Of a DNA stretch of 64,000 nt, positions 36,936 through 49,646 are shown one piece after another. The notes below the pieces were generated by a model. That model ran no database searches. It was not told the origin of the DNA and saw only the letters and a program-made list of their open reading frames with translations. Position numbers and translations under genes: made by a program. Location: contig NC_054570.1 of assembly GCF_017654505.1 (NCBI RefSeq), positions 2,352,544 to 2,416,543 on the forward strand, given 5' to 3'. This DNA is from Polyodon spathula. Its lineage: Eukaryota; Chordata; Actinopteri; Acipenseriformes; Polyodontidae. Numbering within the stretch: the first letter of the stretch is position 1; the number at the start of each line of letters is the position of its first letter.

Positions 36936-39900
36936 AAATAAATAAATAAATAAAACGGTCATGAACTTGACCAATACAAATCAAAGAATATTCTACCTGT
37001 TTATCTACTTCTCTATCTAGCTATCTATCTGCACACACATACACGCACAAATGAAGCCAGTATTTCAAAGTGTTAGGTCTTTATATATGACTGATGCAAT
37101 ATGGTAATCTTTGGTCACAGTTCAAAGTGACGGCTTGAAATGGTTTAGCAGTTATACTGGCAAATTAAAAAAATAAAATAAAAATAAATAAAAAAAATAA
37201 AAATATATAGTTCACAGTTTCTTCTTAACTTTTTCTTCTCTTTATACGCTCATGTTGGCATAGGGGTCATTGGTAGAAACAGTATCCTTCCCTTCAGCTT
37301 CCCCTTCCTCAGCCTCCACTTCTTCATATTCTTCACCCTGCCCAATTGCCCATGGCTCCTCCGTCTCCTCCTCTTCCTAATCAGAATCTGTAATAATAAT
37401 AATCACCAGGTCCTCGGTAAGCGGCGTGCAGAAAGTCCTGCTTTTATTTCATCTTCAAAACGCAGTGCTGGTGATCTTAAGGAAATGGTTGCCCGTTCAA
37501 AGTCTGTGTAGAAGAACCTGACATAAGAACAGTCATCAAGAGAGGCCCTGTCATGTTTCTTAGCTATGCAATGAGACATTCGTAATTTATCAGACCTGGT
37601 AAAGTAGTTTTTGATGCATTTTCACTAAGCTTTTTTTCAACGGGGAGTTCAGACACATGGTTCTGTATGGATTTCTGTATTTTTTTTTATTTAGTTTTTG
37701 GTTACTACAAGACAGCCATTCAAAACCAAAGACTAAATAAAGCATTGTAAAGGATCTCAAACTTAGCCACCAAACCCTGACTTACTCTTGGGACATCTTT
37801 AAAGACAGACATTAACCCATTCAGTGCCACTGTCTTATTTGAGGGACAGGCGTACTTTGTCATTTTATTTTATCGGGCAATATTTAAATTTTCTTCAACT
37901 ATATTGCTGATAACTTCCTCTAACTTTGTTTAAGGTACATAAAAGTAAACTTGTGTCCGACTTTTCACCTGTACCACAGAAAACAGCCGATATCTCGACT
38001 CACCCAAGGAGATTGAAACAATATCCATGTATGCACCCAAATACTCACTGAAAAAGTGGACAGATAGTTTTAAGAGTGACTTGTAATAAATGTACGTTCA
38101 TATATATGAGTATATCTTCAAGTATTATATAAAATTCACTGCAACATCAACAAAAAACGGCTAAATCAAATGTAATTAGTTATATAACCAGTGGCAGTGT
38201 GTGTATAAATACAGCTACCACCACGTCTATTAATACACGAATTAAAGTTGTATATAACGATTTAGTTGAATGTGACAACTTGGGTTCACCGACTGTATCA
38301 CAGTTGGAATGTTCCATAGGTGTATGTAGAAAATGCATGTCTTAATTGCGGCAGATGGACAGACAAATGTTGACCCAAGTGACATACATGTGCAACCTAC
38401 ATGAAGGTATCCACATACAGTACAGCAGTCCGTCTAACCATTTACCTGTAAATGTACTTGTCCTGTATGCTATGTCGTCTTTGGAACTCTCTATTTGCCG
38501 TGTGTATGACATGTGTGAGTTTGGAGTCTTCCGAGTTTGTTTCGTACCTCATGTGGGTGGTGTACGCATATTACCACGTTACGTGTTACAATGACGTACT
38601 GCTTGCAGCATCTTTTAGTTAAAAATAATGTTACAGCAACTGAAAAGTTAGGACAACTTTGGTATAGGCAAATAAAAATATATATAGTTGTACCAGTTTC
38701 TTCTTCTTTTTACGCCAGACCTATTGTGCAATACACAATGCATATCAAAAAGCATTCACATATACATGAAAGCAACAGACGAACGAATGAGATGTGAAGA
38801 GCAGACCTTGTTTTTCTTGTTCTTGTCTGTCTTGCTAGGTTTTCTGGACTTCTCCAAATCCTCTCCCTCCTCCTCATCATCGCTCTGTTCCTGGGTCAGA
38901 GCTGCAAACAAGTTGCCACCCTACGGAAGCACATCAGACAGCTGCAGTGAGAACTCAGCGCTGCATGACCTGATAAATAATAACACAGTAATACTATAGC
39001 AAACAGAGGCTGTGATAAGATAATGTACCCACATAACATTAATACAGAGGAAACGGGTATGATTTTCTCCAAACTGAAAGCGACATTTACAGAAAATTCC
39101 GAACCGAACAGTACCAAAGACAAAACTGAACTGAAACCAAATTTTTTGTACAAGGAAAAAAATAATTCTGGCAGTCTCAGCGCTAAGTCGGTGGCATTTT
39201 TAGGAGATCATCGTGCGCTTTTCTGGTTTCCTAGGGAACCAGGAATATAATAAATAAAAAAGGCTGAATGTCTCGGAATACATTCTTATTACATTGTGTC
39301 TTGTGTTATAATACGTTCACATGAATGATGTAACATTATATCCAGCTTCTCACAGTTAAAAAAAAAAAAAAAAAAAAAAAAATGGTACGTCCTGTTCTCT
39401 TGGCTGCACAAATTCAGTTCGGTTTTAAGGGTTTAAACATTAATTTTGGTTTTATCGAAAGCCAATTGGACGTCAAAAACAGCTAAAAGAGTTGATAATT
39501 ATTATTATTTTTTTTTTTTTGAAATACGAATCGATCATAACCGACTTCCATCCATTATAAATATAATTGTGGAAAATAATATTTTGACTGTTCACAGACA
39601 CCGTCTTCATGAAAAAAACATGTCTCCAATTTGGAATATGCATCAAATAACAATGATATTTATTGAAGGGCAAAATAAAAAATAAATAAATAAAAAAGAA
39701 ACATAGAAAATCAAATGTTAATAACAATCGATAGAAAGCATGGTTTATAAGCTTACATTATTAAGCATAACAATGGAATCATCAAATTCCAAAAATCTTT
39801 GAATTTTAATTAAGGACCGTTTTGAATCATGCCTTTGCCATGTCTATTGGCACTTATTAACAAGATTTTAGCATAGAGCGCAAGTTGTTAAAGGTTACTG

Positions 39901-41039
39901 TTTCACATGATAAAACCTGTTGTTTGAGGTCTTACCTTATTTTTCTTGCCTCCTTTGGAAACAGACTGAATAACTGCTAGAATGAAAGATAACGTATTTA
40001 TCAGGTGAGATCGTCGATTGGGAACTGCAGAAAAGAAAAGACTATGGCTCTTCTTGAACATTTTATTTGTTTTTTTAAAATGTCTCTATTTATCAAGAGG
40101 AATACATATTGAACAAAAATATGCTCGAAAGGAACCTAGTCTAAAAAAAAAGATGATAAAAATAAAAACAATAAAATTCACCTTTACCAGAATACCTACA
40201 TTTCACATAAAAAAATGTCTGATCTACAGAATGCTGGCGATACATATATTAGGTAAGATTTTCTGGAAACACTTTATTTCCGTGTGCTTCGATAGATTTG
40301 CTTCGTTCTCCACTCCTCTGTGCAATCAACACACCTTCCTCTTCCTCGTCTTCGTCTTCATCGCTGGGCTAAACCGACAGCTTCTTCAGCTTCTCCATCA
40401 CATCGTCGTCATCGTCTGCTTTCATTCGCCCTTTCTTCTTGTCTTTTTTTCTTCTTCTGTGGCTGTGGAAGAGTTAACAGATTTCTATTAACTCACATGT
40501 TAGGTGTAATAAACAGTCCTACATGGCATTCTTGCAAGTCCCTTATTGCTAATTCGCTCTCCAGACAACGTTTCTTCTCACAGTTCAAAATGGTAAGAAG
40601 TTAAAGATCCAATTGAACTACACACAGCATAGAACAGGAGAGTGGGGTCCTAGTACTTGTAACCCTAAATAAGCCTTAGTGCCGAGAGGGAAGCTTCATA
40701 GTGGAGTCTTTTCATCAGCAACAAATAACCACGTTTTTAAATATTTTCATTTAAAACACGCACACTCTCCCAAGACTTTTTCTTTTTCGTTCAAGTTCCA
40801 CACCTCAGTTTTAAAATACACTGAAATCTTGCGACAGGCGGGGAAGAGATTCAGCTGTTCAGATATCTCTGAATAAACACTGGCACAAAAAGGCAAGGTC
40901 CAGGTTAAAACTGCTGAATTAAACCACGTGGGGTACAACAACATTGAAACAGGGTCTTGACCCCCTTGTAGCCTTACTTGGTATGAAGAACTACATTTCT
41001 GTTTAAATGCAGATAAAAAAAGGTTTAATGCAAACTCAC

Positions 41040-41095
41040 CCTGTGCTGCCCTGCAACACCTGGATAAAGGTGTCGGCCAAATACATACATAATAA
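41040..41095 (+). mobile_element. SINE 3' tail fragment
   Basis: 'gctgccctgcaacacctgga' followed by 'taaaggtgtcggccaaata' matches the tail type at 7970-8030. Confidence 0.6.
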
Positions 41096-43041
41096 TGACC
41101 TGGTATATATATATGGATGGGCACTGAGCTTACCACTGCACAACTGCAAGAGTCAAATTCACCTGCTAAACTAGCAATCTCCTTCCCTCTATCTGTTTGT
41201 GTTCCTTGACATCCAGCTTTTCATTCTGCCGCTTCTCGTCCAGCGATAAGCCCCTCTCTTTCTTTCTACGTCACCCCTGCCTCGTCTCTCTTACCTGTTT
41301 ATTCCGCTCTTTGATTGCAGGCTCCTCATCTTTCTCCTGCTTGTCATCAGCAGCTAGCTCCTCAAAGAACTGCAGGGAGAGAAAAAGACCCGCCACGGGC
41401 ATTTTAGCTATCATCGCATGCTAAACCATGCAGTTTGTACAAAAATAAACAAAAGTTTTGCATGTTGTAAGGCTTTACATAATACATTTACTTGTTATAC
41501 ATGTAAAAGAAATTGGTTCACTAAACCAGTTCCTTTTCTGCATGTTAGATTTATACAATGCTGTAGTTAATAAGCAAGAGGTAGAGAAGGGGGTTGAGCA
41601 AAAACGGCTGGCTGGACTCCATCACACAGCGGGCACGTAACTGAGCGACTCAGAGCGAGAATTTTTCCACTCACTGAGTCATTAAATCTGCTCTGCAGCT
41701 CTGAGCTGCTCAGGGGGAGCGGAACTAGGAGAGCCGTTAAGTGCGTTCTTTCACTGAGCTGCTCTGAGAGGCTCACTTACTTAACACACCCAAAGCACAC
41801 CAGTTACAAGCAGAGGAAAATGTGGAATGAGTCTGTAAGAGCTTCACCGCTTGGGTTAAAAAGGTTGGCTTATGCTGGATACAATACACTGCAGCTTCAA
41901 GGCTCAAGATGTATGATTCTTTCACAGATCCATTATATTATTAGGTTAAAAAAAGGGGCTTTGTAAAGTTTAGATTTTAAAATGGCCAGCTGAATTTTTT
42001 TAATAAGAGCAGCAAGGACAGCATTTTATGCCTCAGGACAAAGTTCTCCCCTTGTAACTTTTTAATTTTTTTTTTTAAATAAACTTACCGACTTTTTGCC
42101 CCTTTTATCTTTTTTTCCTTTCTTCACTACTTTCTCAAAAAAAAAAAAAAATGGAAAAGATTCAGTGAAAAGATAAATAGATTTCCTTACGTACATACTT
42201 TAGGAGGGGGTCCTTTCTGCCCATAGAGTTCTCCAATGATCAAGAAGATGGCTTGGTAACCCTATTCCATAACTTCACTGCTCTTTTTGTCTCCACTTCG
42301 CTTCCAGCTGTGCAAATGTATGCAAATCGCGCCTGTGTGACATCAGTAAGCAGTGGATTTAGAAGAGATCTCTCAGCAGTGCTGTCCTGTTCTTATACTG
42401 TGTGTAATAAAGAATGTTCTTATTGAGTTCTGAAATGATGTTCAATCCAACAGATGCAATGTGCCTGCCTCCCCTGAAACATGTTTTACTTTATAGAGTG
42501 TTTTGAAGTTATGGCAGAACTTTCAAATCTTATATTTACACAGAACGCTAAACTGTAAATATACATATTGTATTGGCATGGAAATATTCCACATACCATA
42601 TCTTTAATGAGCAAGAACCACGAAAACCATGCAAATCAACATAAAACGATCGAGTTCTACATCCTCTGCGCAGAACATGTGTGTGACATACATGTGACAT
42701 ATGTATGTTCTTTTAGTTATGTACCAGTACTTGATTGCTACGGTCAGTCGAAATGAATTACAAATATGTCCTCGCACAGCAATTGCGTTATACATGTGTC
42801 CCTTTAAAAATAATAAAAATACTTATTTAATACCGTGTCAATACAATGTTTCACCGCAACATAATTTAACTGAATCCAACTTAAGTTGGGTTACAACAAC
42901 TTAAGCCAATAACCAATACCGTCTATGCTGAGACACAATGAAAGGGCTTGCCTGCTGTGTTATAATAAATTACAATATCGTATTTACAGCACTGTAAATC
43001 TCTCCATCATCCAAGTCCTGGGTTTTCACTTTTTTTGGCAT

Positions 43042-43850
43042 TGTTGTCTTATATTCAAAAGGGGAAACCTAGCAAGTACATATATTTTATTTAAAAAACA
43101 AACAAAAAAAAAAAACCCACCTTCACAAAATACGTTAATTTTATTTTTTTATTATTATTTATTATTACGTTTCGCAAAGCGCTAACTTTATTATTATTAT
43201 TTTTTTTGTATACTTCATGTGCGACCCAAACCAGCACATGCCACAGACTGCTGCTAGATCGACGGTGTTGCTACAGTGCTGTCATTCGAAATAGCACAGC
43301 GCCCCCTCTCGGTGGAGGAATTGCATTGACGAAAGTAAAAGAAACAAACAACATTAATTTGCAGCGTTCGTGGGTTCCACAACTCTCTGGCAGCACTGCA
43401 TACGATTCGGTCGTTACTTATAAAGATATCTTAGAATATGTTTAACCTCGCACACAAAACCATTCGGTAATCTGTTTTAACAGGGACTACAAGTAACAAA
43501 GACTACAATTCCAAAGTTGCATTTCGGCGCCGCAAAAGCGTCACGCTGGACGTCACAACTCCGCTGGCCAATCGGTGTGCACCCGGTGCCGGCAGCGGAG
43601 CGGGGCGTTCTGGAAGAGTCTGGACGCCTGCGCAGTACTGCGGTCGACAAGGGCAAAGGGAGAGGTGGATGGGTTGTGGATGACATTCTGCCTGTGGAAA
43701 CGAGCTGTTTCTTACAGAAGATTCAGTGCATTATATTTCAAAAAACAAAACAAAACAAGAGGGGGACTGAAGGATGCGAGCTGGGAGACAATTAGTGATT
43801 CAAGAGGCGGCACAACCTTCTCTTTGCAGGTGAATCAAGAGTCATCTGGA
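43042..43850. promoter_or_regulatory. CpG-rich, CCAAT-containing promoter interval between ABCF1 and C6orf136
   Basis: The segment 43250-43690 is richer in CpG than its surroundings. It holds an inverted-repeat-like 'tgcgcagtactgcg' (about 43627-43641, NRF1-like) and 'ggccaatcgg' (about 43566-43575, CCAAT). It lies 5' of both divergent genes. A donor-like GCAG|GTGAAT at about 43829 could end a non-coding first exon of C6orf136. Only the base composition and motifs support this. Confidence 0.45.
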
Positions 43851-45431
43851 CTAGGTAATATACCCTCCTGCACACTGCAATTGCATTATCATTACCCCGT
43901 GGCACGTTTAATTAGATTACAGAGAGTTAAACCTCCTTAATTATATAATACGGTGGTGTGGTTGTTGATTTGACATGGCATGTGCTTGGTGCTAATACAA
44001 AGCCTTCAGTACAGTTCTATGTCTTCGCTCTTTTTACATTTTTTATGCTGTAACGATATGTATTGTCTGAATAACAGTTAACTGCCTTCCCATTCACGAA
44101 TGGACGAGTCATTGTGGCAGTGGCGATGCTGCATTGAGTTGACCAGAATTCCTGTTCAAATGCACACTTACAGTACAAGAGATTACTGAATGCTGCAAAT
44201 GCAGTCTGTCAACTGTGGAGCGTTTGACTACACAGGAATGGCAATGAGACTCCTATTTCATAGCAGTTTTACCTATTCCAGGTTTTACTGCGATCGTGTA
44301 ATGTGTCTAGGTGTAAGTGTGTCTTAAACTCCTAATAAAACCAGGAGTTGATCAGAAGTGCTATGCGATGGGAGTCTTGCTCCCATCCCTGCTGTAGCAC
44401 CAGGACTTTGCTAGAATCAAGCAGAGTAAAAGTAAAGGGAGGAAGCTTGCGTGCCTGCAGCTTGAAAAACCTGTAGGAAGACGTAAACAAACTGGAAAGT
44501 CAACAGCATCACACGCATCTTTGAAGATGCTGGCATTTAATCTTGCAGCAAATTATCAGTTCAATGAAGGGTCTGGTTCAGTAATTGAGAGCTCGGTTGG
44601 AATGGAAACCAGCAGACACAGGGGGGTCCCCAGGACCGAGTTTGGGAAGACTTGCTCTACAGCTATGACCGTGTGTGAATGTTACCGTCCTTGTGTTCAA
44701 AACCCATCTAGGCACTGACTGCTATATTATATGAATTAAAACGTGAAATAAAAATAAATCTTATCGCAGGATTGGTTCTGATATCTATTTTGGTGATATT
44801 CTTTTAATAGCATTTTTTTAATAAATACATAAATTCAAGTATCATATTTGACATGATGCCCTCGCAGTTCTATAAAAATCTATAAGATTGTTCCAAAAGG
44901 TTGTTGTAAACATCACAGGCAGACCATATTCAGTGATAGGCTGAGGTAAAGCCACTCAGAAAGTTTAAAGATTATTAAGCAAACCTGGTGAGGGTTTGCA
45001 AACCCGCTGACACACCTACTATTGATAATGCCTCCTGAAACACTGAAGCCGGAAGTGTTGTGGAAACCGCTTGAACAAAATCTAGCGTCCTTCACTTTCA
45101 CCTCTGACCTCAGATGGCTACCGTATTGGGGTCATGTGACTGTTGGGTTTCCAGTTGACCAAACACTTCAAGATATTGGCTTCGGTACCAGTGTAGGCTG
45201 GTATTCTCTTGGGCAAGTTTGATCGTGCCACGTTGCATATTAATGCCATCAGAAATGTTTTGACTCTTTATATTTGGAACGTAGTCCAAGATTCTCTCAA
45301 TAAAGTTTATTTACAGTTTCAGAGCCACTTTCTCTAGGTCTCTTCATCCATTTTTTCCCCTCACGTTTACAAACCTTTTCCGATATCATACCGCTTGGAT
45401 TATGCCACTGCGGATGTTAGTTTGTGGTTTG

Positions 45432-45463
<32 letters not shown>

Positions 45464-45758
45464 CCAAAGGGAGCAGGAGGAAGAGTGATTTTGAATTTCT
45501 CTGAAGTCAGCTACCTTGTGGAATACGGGACCCAATCAGATTTCTGCTTGTTGCCAGGGTGACAAGTGTGTGAGTTTCTTTTGTTTAAGCTTGGGGAGAT
45601 GGTTGGGGAAGTCTGTACTGCCCAACTCTGTCCTTCAAGGTCAGTGTAGCTCCACCTTAAGATTCTTTGGACACTTTTCGTGGAAACAGTACCACTGCGC
45701 CTCTCCAGGGGTCTCCTAACACAGAGCTCTCGGGGCGGTTGCCTCTCGTCTCTGGTGA
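43851..45758. other. Spacer or 5' intron before the C6orf136 start codon
   Basis: No recognisable gene. It contains a T run at about 45437-45462. Short ORFs here read as non-protein. Confidence 0.5.
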
Positions 45759-48235
45759 ATGGCACTGCCGCTGTACCGACAGGGCGTGGTTCTCAGAGGC
45801 TGGGCTGGTACGCTGGGAGGAGTCAATGGCGGATTTGGTGGGCGGCCCAGCTACTGTATCAAAGGAAGACCGGGAGACCTTCACTGTCAATGGAAACCGA
45901 AGGAGGTAGGATCCTTTTGCAGTCCATTTATTCAGCGCCTGTCAGACGCATCAGGTCCAATTTATTTTCACACAAGATATGTATTTTACATGCACTGTTT
46001 AAAAGTAATTTTAATTCACTGTAAAACAGGTTTAAAAGGCACCGCATATCAACAGGACACTCAGTACTGTATCTCCAGCCCTGCCCCACCCCTTGTTCGC
46101 TGTATTTATCTCTTCATAGTCGCGCATACTGATAAATAGTCTCCTGATCACTCGATTTCTCACCAAACTCCTCAATAATGCAATCCAAGTCATTATTTTA
46201 TTACTATAACATCTCAAAAAGCTCTGCAAATGTCTGTGATATTCTTTGAGCGCTGGGTGCAGAAGCAGCTCTCTCCTTTGTTTGTGTCCGTGTTATCTCT
46301 GTGGTGCAGGGGCTATGTGTATTGCTCAGAAACGCCTCCATTTCCCGGCCTCTCTCGGCCATTGAAGGCTTTTCTCTGCTTTTTCCGGAGAAAAAACGAC
46401 TAAGGACCTGTGACTGACGCCTTTTTGATGATGTCGGACAGGGTGTGAAAACTCTGAAGTTTGCATCTTCTGTATTTTTTGTAATATATTGCTTACAGAC
46501 TTTTGTTATTTGCAGAACAATCTGAACAAGTCTGCCTGCCATTTTGAGACCTGAAAGCAAGGCTAGCCCTAAGAGGAGGGTCTTGTTTGTTGCCTTTGGT
46601 TTGCTCAGCTTGACACTGACAAATACGGAGCCTGGAAGTGATTTTTATAGTTTTTTGATTAGCCTCCTTTGGCTTAAAAACAAAGTCATTACCGTCATAG
46701 CGTATGTTTTAAACTAAAATACTATTGTAGTATTCCATATACTTAATGAAAAACTGACAATTAAAAAATGTTGACATTTCAAAATCTAACATGACATACT
46801 GTACTACTGTTATGGCTTTTTTTTTTTCTTTTAGAAACCGGATTGGTGCACTTGTGGCCCGGTCCGACCAATCAGCAGCTTGCCCGGCTCTCTGTCCCCA
46901 CCCACTTGTCTACGCTACCAGACCACCAGCCAATTAGGGCTGGAGCCTGTCCTGCGAGCGACCAAGCGCCAGTCACCGCCCGTGGAGCACAGTCAGATCG
47001 CTCTTCCACACCTCCTCCACTGCAGTCACGGGGAGGTGAGGTTCCGCTCCCTCACCTGCTTCCCAGATGACAAGATCAGCCTCTGCTTGCTGGTGGGCAG
47101 CCAGGGACACAAGACCCTGGTGGAGGTGCCTTACTCTGGGCTCGCCCGTCTAGGCGAGCTCCTGGCACTGCAGGTCTCCGAATCCAAACAGGACGAGGTT
47201 CTCCTCTCCCAGCTGGTCGACTCTGTCACAACGGTGGATGGCTGCCGGGAGGACGACATCATGGTGGAGTCGCCCAGTCCCGGTGCACCCTGGGAAGGCT
47301 CGGCCCAGCCCTTTGACATGAACGAGAGCCACCTGGATTCCTTCCGCAGCCTGTTTGACAGCCAGTGGTGTAGGATGCCCTTCCATGCAGGGTTCCAGTA
47401 TCCAGACCCGCAGCCCACGCGCGGAGGGGGGTTGGTGGCGTTTGAGAAGAGCCAGGTTCTGAGAGGAGGGCAGTCCGAGAAGAGCGATAGGAAGATGGAG
47501 CAACACCTAGCTAACATGCACGACAAGCTGCGCACGGAGGTGAGTGATGGGATTCAAAAAGAACAATAAAGTCAGGGATAAGACAACACTGGCTTTGAAG
47601 CGATTCATTATTATATGATACATGATGTGTTTCTTGATCGTTTTTTGCAGCAGATGCCTGCTCTAGCATGTTCTGCAGATGATAATAATAAAAATCAAGT
47701 TTAATGTTATAAAATGAATTATGCTGTCACTGCTTCAAGAACAAATGTTTCTCTGTACTTTTTTCATTGTCTTACCTATGCTACTAGTAATTTTTTGAGT
47801 GGAGTTATTTAGCCTAGACCTTTATTTGGGGTTAACATTTTACAAAATACTCTTAAGAGGTCTAATTGCTTCAGAGAGCCATTCAAATCATAAATATATA
47901 TATATAGATTATTATATATAGAGAACATCATAAGTCTATATATCTTTTTTTTGTAGAAAATTCACCTCTAATCTGAAAAAAAACTTAATTTTAATTTTGT
48001 GTTTATTGAGGCATTATTAACGAAGTGTCTAACGGTATTTTCAGACATCTTTTTTTTTTTTAAATCAATTAACATTTTATTGATTTTTTTTATTTTTTAT
48101 GTTTTTGTCTTTTCAGTTACCCAACTTCTTTCTGAAGAACCATGATTACAATATATATTCCAAGGATGTGGAGTTTATCAACGAGTTTTTGCACATGAAG
48201 ACCAAGTAAGTAAAAGTGTTTATAACTGTAAAATA

Positions 48236-48277
<42 letters not shown>

Positions 48278-49584
48278 TTGTTTCAAGATTTAATTCTAGA
48301 CCACCACACATAGTATATTATTATTATATTAATAATAATATTAGCTTTTGTTTTCAACAAAGTTCTAAATTAAGACCTGGTTTAGACACATTCAATCTTT
48401 GAGACCTTTATAAAGTTTATGTGTTCTAGTCCTCGTTCCCACCATACCATCTCTGACTGTGTCGAGACAACACTGGACTGCTTAGTTAGACAAAGCAGTT
48501 AGGATCAGGTCTCTCTCTCTCTCTCTCTCCCCCCCCCCCCCCCCCCCCCCCCCTCTCTCTCTCTCCCCCTCTCTCTTGTTCTCTCTCAGAGGCTGGATGT
48601 ACCAGGCAGCCCTGACGCTGTGTCGCTTCCTGGCCTGGAACTACTTTGCAGATATTCAGATGGAGGTTCTGAAGCTGACCCAGCACCCTGAGAGCTGGAG
48701 CGTGCAGGCGCGATGGCGGGTCCGCGGGCTGCCTCTGCACGTGCTGCTCCTGCGCTTCTACAGGAGGGACAAGAGCGACCTCTACAGGTGAGAGTAAAGA
48801 AACACAGTCTGGGTTTAGCGATCTACAGTTGTGACTAAAAGTTTTGCATCACCTGCAATATTAGGATTGAGAAAGTACAAAATGATATCGCTGAAGTCTA
48901 CCGTCAGGAAGCCATAATAGTAGCACAGTTGTATTTCGTGTTACATTTTTCGAAATGTCACATTTTTTTCGTTATACTATGGAGTGGTGTGTAATTCAGT
49001 ATGTGAACGTGGCATTATCCAGCAAGGTTTCACTCCACTTTAAGAAGCAAAATGTATTAGTTCTACAGGGTGATGCAAAACTTTTGGCCATAGCTGTACA
49101 GTTCTTGCAGTATAATCCTGGTATTGGTTTATACTATTCTAACAGATTCTTCCAGAGTATAGCAGACCCAGATCCAATGTACAAGAATAAAAGCAGAGGG
49201 ATTTCCACAGAACGCCTTTAGTCTCCAGTGAATCCAGCCCATTTTACAGTACCTACTGCAGTCTGCGCCTAATTGGGATACTGATAATCAGGGTGTCTGC
49301 TGAACTCTGGGAGACGATTCTTCCCAGTGATATTTACGTCATTTAACTTTGCAGGACCTACGATGCCTTCTCTACGTTTTACCTGGGATCGGATGGACTC
49401 ATTCACTGTCACAAGGTGGACAAGGTGGGTCTCTAGATATAGACATATACATGTGCTCACTTACAGAGTTGAAAACACAGGGACAGTTGAGTAAAGATAA
49501 TTTCTAGATTGTGTATTACAGCTATTGGCAAAGATTTAGCATCACATAGAATTTTAGAATTCAGACATCATTAAAAAAAAAATT

Positions 49585-49646
<62 letters not shown>

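Larger units (their letters stand above)
34666..43041 (-). pseudogene. ABCF1: ABCF1 (ABC50), decayed: nonsense codons, frameshifts, most ABC exons lost
   Basis: ABCF1 is a soluble twin-ATPase that binds eIF2 and ribosomes. Exons recognised: 42988-43041 (start MPKKVKTQD), 42089-42133, 41295-41369 (FFEELAADDKQ), 40335-40462, 39936-39973, 38807-38920 (GGNLFAALTQEQ), 37216-37387, 36665-36787 ([14 protein letters not shown]), 35740-35840 ([10 protein letters not shown]...GLVGPNG), the relic 35283-35323 (TLKKMYVQKQKN), and 34666-34832 ([18 protein letters not shown] to the stop). Defects: exon 40335-40462 has one extra A in an A run and a TAG after KKLSV; exon 37216-37387 has a TAG near its start and a one-base shift after NDPYANMS. 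Between 35740 and 34832 only the relic remains, so about 450 residues are gone. That includes most of both nucleotide-binding domains: the Walker A lysine of the first, and Walker A, signature and Walker B of the second. The surviving terminal exons no longer share a phase. The 5' lysine/acidic exons otherwise keep consensus splice sites, so decay is recent. Assembly error is the main alternative. Confidence 0.8.

Noticed and set aside
37811..38350. Complete piggyBac element starting at TTAACCCATTCAGTGCC
   Set aside because: No matching inverted end or transposase frame could be found; kept only as a remark.
47131..47535. 134-codon minus-strand ORF
   Set aside because: Shadow of C6orf136 exon 2; the plus frame is longer and joins five other exons in phase.
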